DNA of 64,000 nt from Breviolum minutum Mf 1.05b.01 (taxonomy: Eukaryota > Sar > Dinophyceae > Suessiales > Symbiodiniaceae), in the NCBI GenBank assembly GCA_000507305.1, contig DF239806.1, forward strand, positions 1 to 64,000. Direction: 5' to 3'. The translations under genes and the position numbers were made by a program. The first letter of the stretch is position 1; every line of letters begins with the position of its first letter. The notes beneath the pieces were generated by a model that saw nothing but the letters and a program-made list of their open reading frames with translations, did not search any database and was not told the origin of the DNA. This document shows positions 59,166-64,000 of this stretch, in pieces.

Positions 59166-59866
59166 TTGTTGTTCTTCTTCTTCTTCTAAGGCCCAAAGGC
59201 ATCAACCCCAACCCAAACAAACCGAGCCCAACTCAACCCATCACCGGGTTCCCCCACCAGCACCGATGGAGATTCAGAGGTCATTTCCCAACCAAAACTG
59301 CAATGAGAGATACAGACCTGTTTCTCAGGGCACTCGGAGTTTCACTCCGAGGCCCGGGAAAAAAAAACACAGCGAAACGGCTGTTCTTTGGTGCCGTGAA
59401 GAATTCCTGACCACAATCCTATGAAAACTGGTTGTTTCATAACGTGATCCTCATAATCATTTATTACTATAATCCCCACATAACTGGGGTAGTATAGTCG
59501 CCTAAATACCCTAAACAACTAGGGTTTTTTCATTGCTCATGTGACCACACACACACACACAAATTCAGGGTAATAAATTCCGTCCCAAATTCTGAAAACT
59601 CCCAGATATAGTTGATGACCTCCCATCGTGAAATTTCGTATCAATGAATTACCTGGCCCTCAAAGTATGGAATGAGGGAATTGAAGCTGTCTATACATGG
59701 CTCATGATCTGCATGAAACGATGAAACTGAAACACTCATTTCCCTACCTTTTCGACCCCAAAGAACCTCCGAGCCAATCATTTTTTGAGGCTCCCTTAAT
59801 TTCCCCATCAAGGAGAAAATCCACAAAAACGACTCACAACGCAAGGACCGATCCGCTCCCCCCAAC

Positions 59867-59926
59867 CTCATCATGAGCCAAGTTGGCACAGGAATGTGTG
59901 TACTCAGCTGAATTAAGGCCAAAGGC
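59867..59926 (-). CDS. 60-bp exon, one cysteine
   Basis: TTCTGCAG before, GTTGGG after; exactly 20 codons, phase 0 at both ends, reading AFGLNSAEYTHSCANLAHDE. No family recognised. Confidence 0.5.
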
Positions 59927-60813
59927 CTGCAGAACATCATCTTCACTCACTTTTTTTGCCGGGCTGGGAGGGGGATAGGTTTTCTCGGAATTTCCCAGGA
60001 GGGTCATTTTCATGATTTTGAAAAATGGTATCAGGGGAAATACGATCCAACTAAAAACTTCCACCCCAAAAAAAATCAACATCAAGCTGCCAAGCTGGGA
60101 TCTACCAACATTGCTGGCCAAATTGGAATAGTATTTCACCTACCTTCCCGATTGGGGATGCCTCTTCCAAAGGGAGCTACCAAAGTTGGGGGGTGAAAAA
60201 AACTCCGTGTTTTTCGGTCGCGATAATTTGATCAGCAACATCAACCGACCCAACCCCTTGAGCTATACCGGTCACCCTGGTAGAAGTACATTTCATATAT
60301 TTCATTTGTATAGCCAAACACCTGGAATCTACGTTAAACGTTGAAATACCTCATTCTAAGGAAAATCATGTTCAAAAATTACAAATCTTTCTCAAGTAGG
60401 GGGTAAAAAGAGTAAACATACCACAGAATGAAACCTTTTTTTTGTTGACTAACACAAAAGTATTCAGGGATTTCCAGCCTTGTAAATACACCAAGGATTG
60501 ATTGATGTTTTTTCCCCCCAAACGCTGGAGCTAGATCAAGAAAGTGAAATTCCCCCTTGTTCAACAGCTTGCTACCAAACAAAAATCACTTTGACTCCCT
60601 TGGCTATTTTCACGGGCGAGCTGTTAGTTTTACAGCCCTGAAAACGAACGGCGGGTTCACCGGAAAATACGGGACCCCGAAAGGAAACGATAGTTTGCAA
60701 AAATCATCACGTTTCAGTTTTGAACTCACCCGATGTTTCTTGAAGAAAGCTTGATGTCACTTGATATGTTTTGGGGGGTATGTTGGTTGAAGAGGTGTTG
60801 AAGTGATGATCGA

Positions 60814-60860
60814 CATCCTGTTGATGGAAGAAAGATCATGGACAAAATTTTACAGGGTCC
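60814..60860. mobile_element. M6 left end
   Basis: CCTGTTGATGGAAGAAAGATC followed by TTTTACAGGGT. Confidence 0.55.
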
Positions 60861-60947
60861 CTGGTCGCATGTGTGGTGTGATTTCTTCCAACCCACAGTG
60901 TCATAGGTCCCCTGACTGTACGTGGAACCCTGTATCTATATATTATA

Positions 60948-61030
60948 TTACCCCCCCAAAGTTTCACATAGACCCTGAAAAGTCACCCTCCCAAAAGTAC
61001 AGTAGTCTTCCAACCATCATGTTTAAGGGG
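60948..61030. mobile_element. M2 left half, diverged
   Basis: TTACCCCCCCAAAG, then CACATAGACCCTGAAAAG and CTTCCAACCATCATG. Confidence 0.55.
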
Positions 61031-61296
61031 CTGAAGGTGTACAACTTAGAGCGCTACCCATTGCCTGATTTTTTTCATAGGATGACATAGGAAAACGTAT
61101 CCATAAGAAGACGGGCCAAAACATCGCCGCAAAAAGGAACAGGAAACTATAATCATCTCCCAAACCATCCAATTCTCAGGTGAACCAATTGGCAAAAAAC
61201 ATCGAGTTCACCTGAAAATTCGGATAATTTTCCTATGGGTTTCCTCCCTTTTTGAGGTGAACCTTCTACCCCGAATCCCCTTCCCAACCCCCCACC

Positions 61297-61445
61297 TGCA
61301 CGGAGTTGCTATCGCAGGCGGCCGCCAGGCGCCGGACCGTGTCGTCGTCCGTGTCCTCGGGATCCTCCAAGCGTCGCACCGTGCCGTTGTAGCTGCAGGC
61401 GATGTCATCCGCAAAAGGCGTCAAGGCCTTGGGGAAGGATGGCTT
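61297..61445 (-). CDS. Exon, cysteine-containing repeat
   Basis: Bounded by TGGAG and a GTGGGG donor. Reads KPSFPKALTPFADDIACS, then YNGTVRRLEDPEDTDDD, then TVRRLAAACDSNSVQ. YNGTV-x-RL occurs twice in shortened form and CNSNGTF in the 54.0-kb exon is similar. GC-rich third positions set it apart from the AT-rich surroundings. Confidence 0.6.
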
Positions 61446-61687
61446 CTCCAGATTTTTGGGGAGGTGAAAGTTGTGTTGCCATGTGTTTTTTTCAAATATC
61501 GGAAATATTATTTCATTTTTTGGGGGAACAAAGAAAGAACAATTGAAGGAAAACAGCTGAAATCACAAAAGGAGGATAATAGCTATAGGCTATATGATTG
61601 TTTTTATAAACATGGGATAGCTGTTTAAATAAATAAATAAATATATATATATACACATTTATGATATACAGTGTGTCATATAAACAC

Positions 61688-61790
61688 ACACACACTGACT
61701 AATTAACTAACGAACGAACGAGCTATCTAACTATCCAACTATCTAACTACCCAACTATCTAACTACCTAACCAACTAACTCACTAAACGG
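61688..61790. repeat. CTAACTAT-type degenerate tetranucleotide tract
   Basis: ACACACAC followed by AACTAACG and CTAACTATC words; the same style as the 6.9-7.6 kb tract on the other strand. Confidence 0.8.
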
Positions 61791-62103
61791 TCTTCTGATC
61801 ACTCCTCAGTTCACAAAATTTCGTGATGTCGTGATGCCAACTCTAATATAAAACCATTCTGGCTGGTTAAAAAATCTTTATGCACACCAATCTGATATTA
61901 AAAGACTAGTCAACTATGAATCACCTTTGCCTTGGATCTACCACCCCCCCAAGGCAGGATGCAAAGCGCTCGTCACCACTTAGGATGAAAAACGGCGGCT
62001 GAAAAACACAGCGCTGAACCAAACGGGAAGATGTTCGTTTTTTTTTAACCCAATGACTAAAAGATACCAGGGAAAAAAGCCTCAAGGTAGGTTCCGGGGA
62101 GGT

Positions 62104-62242
62104 CATATATATGTATATATATATAGATAGATATATATATAGATAGATATATATATAGATAGATAGATATATATATATAGATAGATATATATATATATAG
62201 ATAGATATTTATATATAGATATATATATAGAGATATATACAC
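62104..62242. repeat. (TATAGA)-type TA/GATA tract
   Basis: Alternating TATATA and TAGATAGA blocks for about 140 bp. Confidence 0.92.
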
Positions 62243-62467
62243 ATATTATATCTGTATTAGTACTGTCTGTGGCATATACTTATCCATATGCAATGGAAAA
62301 AATACTTCTCCTCCTCAAAGGGATCAACAAAAACGATGAATTGATGATTCGGAACCATTCCTTTCAAGTTGTGAAGGATTTCCCTGTGATTTGGCCTTGA
62401 AATTCAGTCTTTGAAACATAGTCCTTTCGGGGAAGTATCCAGGTTGTATATTGGGTTGTCCCCATAC

Positions 62468-62526
62468 CCAGTAATATTTTTGCATTTTTATCAGAAAATC
62501 CCGAACTAAACCTTCATTTGCCACTG
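62468..62526 (-). CDS. Exon candidate, helical segment
   Basis: Bounded by CCCAG and GTATGG. Reads AVANEGLVRDFLIKMQKYYW, an amphipathic helix-like peptide without cysteine. No family recognised. Confidence 0.4.
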
Positions 62527-63624
62527 CTGGGAAGGAGGACAACCCAAATTGCCCATGTATTTGTAGAGAGAATTTATGTAGATGTCAAACCTGTACCTAC
62601 CCTCACTTACCATCCTTTAATCTGAACCTGCACAAAGAATCCCACCATTTCAAGATCCAAAGTACTGGAAGCCCATCAGAAGCCACTTGACACAAGTACC
62701 TCGGATCTACGGACAATGCAACATGGTTGGTTAATTATACCTGGTATATACTTGGTATAGCAGTTGTTTTCAATAAAGATACTGCGTTCCAAAAGGTGTC
62801 TGGCTAGTTCCCCTGCGGAGTTGTCTGGGGATGTTGATGCATCGAGGCAAAACGTTCATAATGGAACAATGGAATTGAAAATGTACCAAACCTACATTTT
62901 GTCAGACGGTTTCTCAGCCAATGCCTTTCACAAGGGGGATCCCAGGAATCCAAACCACCAATTTTGCCATTAGCTGAGGAACATCATTGAAAAAAAAAAC
63001 ATATCTGAAAAAAAGAGATGCATCTCAAGGGAGAGCTCCGTTGATCTTGATCTTGATCTTGATCTTCACGAACTTGAAATGAACAATATTTTTTGACTTC
63101 ACTTGATATACCCGCATGAAACTCTAGCATCGAGGCGTTTTGAGTGTCACGAGTCCTGAAAACACAGAATCAACGACGTTTAGCTCACCCATGTATGTAT
63201 ATGTATCTATATATGCATGCATACATGTATGTGCAGATATACATGATCCCCGGTGTGCGGTTTTTTCCTACCATTTTACCATTTATGGCCTACCATTTAT
63301 TGCTACATCTTTCAAATTCCTCCAAATAATTCTGGATCCAAAGTAATGAGGCAGTTTACTGGTGGGTTTTCCCCTTTTCAAGGTTTACAACGGGACCTAA
63401 GGTCGCAAGCCTGGATCGTTCGACCCAAAAGAAAACATCATGGCGAAAACAGGGACGATTGTGTGGGAACCTTGGAGATGTTGTTTGTTTTGTTGTCCTG
63501 TCAACGTCCTAATCTGAACCAAACCTGCATGACTTTGTTTCTTCAAAATGTGAATTTTCCGGGGCTGTAGCTGCTACGTGGTCTTGGACCTCAGGTTTTC
63601 CATTTTGAAACCCAACAAAAAAAC

Positions 63625-63691
63625 GAAGGCACCGTTTGGCATCGCCAACGTAATTTTGCAGGCAATAAGCCCAGCATTCCGCACCCACCAC
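63625..63691 (-). CDS. Exon, cysteine-rich module (first half)
   Basis: AG before 63691 and GT after 63625. Translation VVGAECWAYCLQNYVGDA then KRC; the C-x-x-x-C plus NYVGDA-x-x-C pattern resembles the other first-half modules. The plus strand is also open here (63578-63838) but lacks that pattern. Confidence 0.5.
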
Positions 63692-64000
63692 CTGGCCAAC
63701 AACGAAAATGGGGTTGTCATGATGTCTCATGGGAATTTCAATGGCTGGCCCCCAATCGCCGTTTCGGGAAAGGTCCGCCAACATCTGAGAATCACAAATC
63801 CCAACACACCAAAAACTTCACTAAAAAAACATATATAGAATGCCATACCAGCACCTTCAAAGGGGTGCCAATTGGTTCCTAAAAGGTGTCAATTCACCAT
63901 CCCTTAGGGTTTAATTGGCACCCCTTTGAAGGTCCAGGTAAGAATGTCATATAGATGTCATTATTTGTTAAAACATTTTTTTTGCACCTCTGGGTAAACC

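Larger units (their letters stand above)
9000..63700 (-). other. Extent of minus-strand micro-exons, possibly one giant cysteine-rich gene
   Basis: About 28 minus-strand candidate exons of 45-160 bp with AG and GT borders occur across this span, separated by introns of 0.3 to several kb full of M1-M7 elements. Those at 63.6, 61.3, 57.9, 57.0, 55.7, 54.5, 54.0, 52.9, 51.8, 51.5, 49.9, 29.4, 24.8 and 22.9 kb share a module. Its first half has G-x-x-C-x-V-x-C-x-x-G-Y; its second half has G-x-LP-x-C-x-A-x-x-C. This is CCP/sushi-like, and such modules are usually extracellular. Whether the exons form one transcript is unproven; several consecutive pairs do not match in phase, so exons are missing from my list. 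Confidence 0.5.

Overview
This is eukaryotic nuclear DNA, most likely from a dinoflagellate or a similarly repeat-rich alga. That assignment is inference. It rests on many small exons in long introns, GT-AG introns whose acceptors are mostly followed by G (AG|G), dense short inverted-repeat elements, and tightly spaced same-strand genes in the middle. I saw no bacterial gene organisation, tRNA, rRNA, CRISPR array or reverse transcriptase. Coordinates come from reading by eye; exon edges may be off by a base or two.

Layout. (1) Flanks, 1-30 kb and 46.2-64 kb: intron-like DNA packed with short palindromic elements (seven families, named M1-M7 here), microsatellites and low-complexity tracts. 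Small minus-strand exons (45-160 bp) are embedded in it. From about 22.9 to 63.7 kb many encode cysteine-rich modules resembling CCP/sushi domains, often split into two exons by a phase-1 intron. From about 9 to 22 kb the candidate exons encode other sequence. They may belong to one very long secreted or surface protein gene read right to left, or to several.

(2) Middle, 30,089-46,190: a 16.1-kb block with imperfect terminal inverted repeats (30 of 37 matching bases, outer end GTGATAGGG), flanked by a 3-bp direct repeat AAT. It contains no M-family element. It carries about five genes, all on the minus strand, with short introns and long exons: A (921 aa in my splice model, with a C-terminal cytosine-5 DNA methyltransferase domain), B (416 aa, proline-rich start), C (334 aa, acidic then Pro/SR-rich), D (Pro/Lys/Ala/Glu 9-residue repeats) and E (about 960 aa, with a basic nuclear-localisation-like segment, the best candidate for the mobility protein). 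The block lies between cysteine-rich exons at 49.9 and 29.4 kb, so it appears to be a large DNA transposon inserted in an intron.

(3) How the parts may work together. The domain calls for A and the module pattern of the host gene come directly from the sequence. The idea that A-E form a mobile unit, with the methyltransferase modifying element or host DNA, is inference from the terminal repeats, shared strand and compactness.
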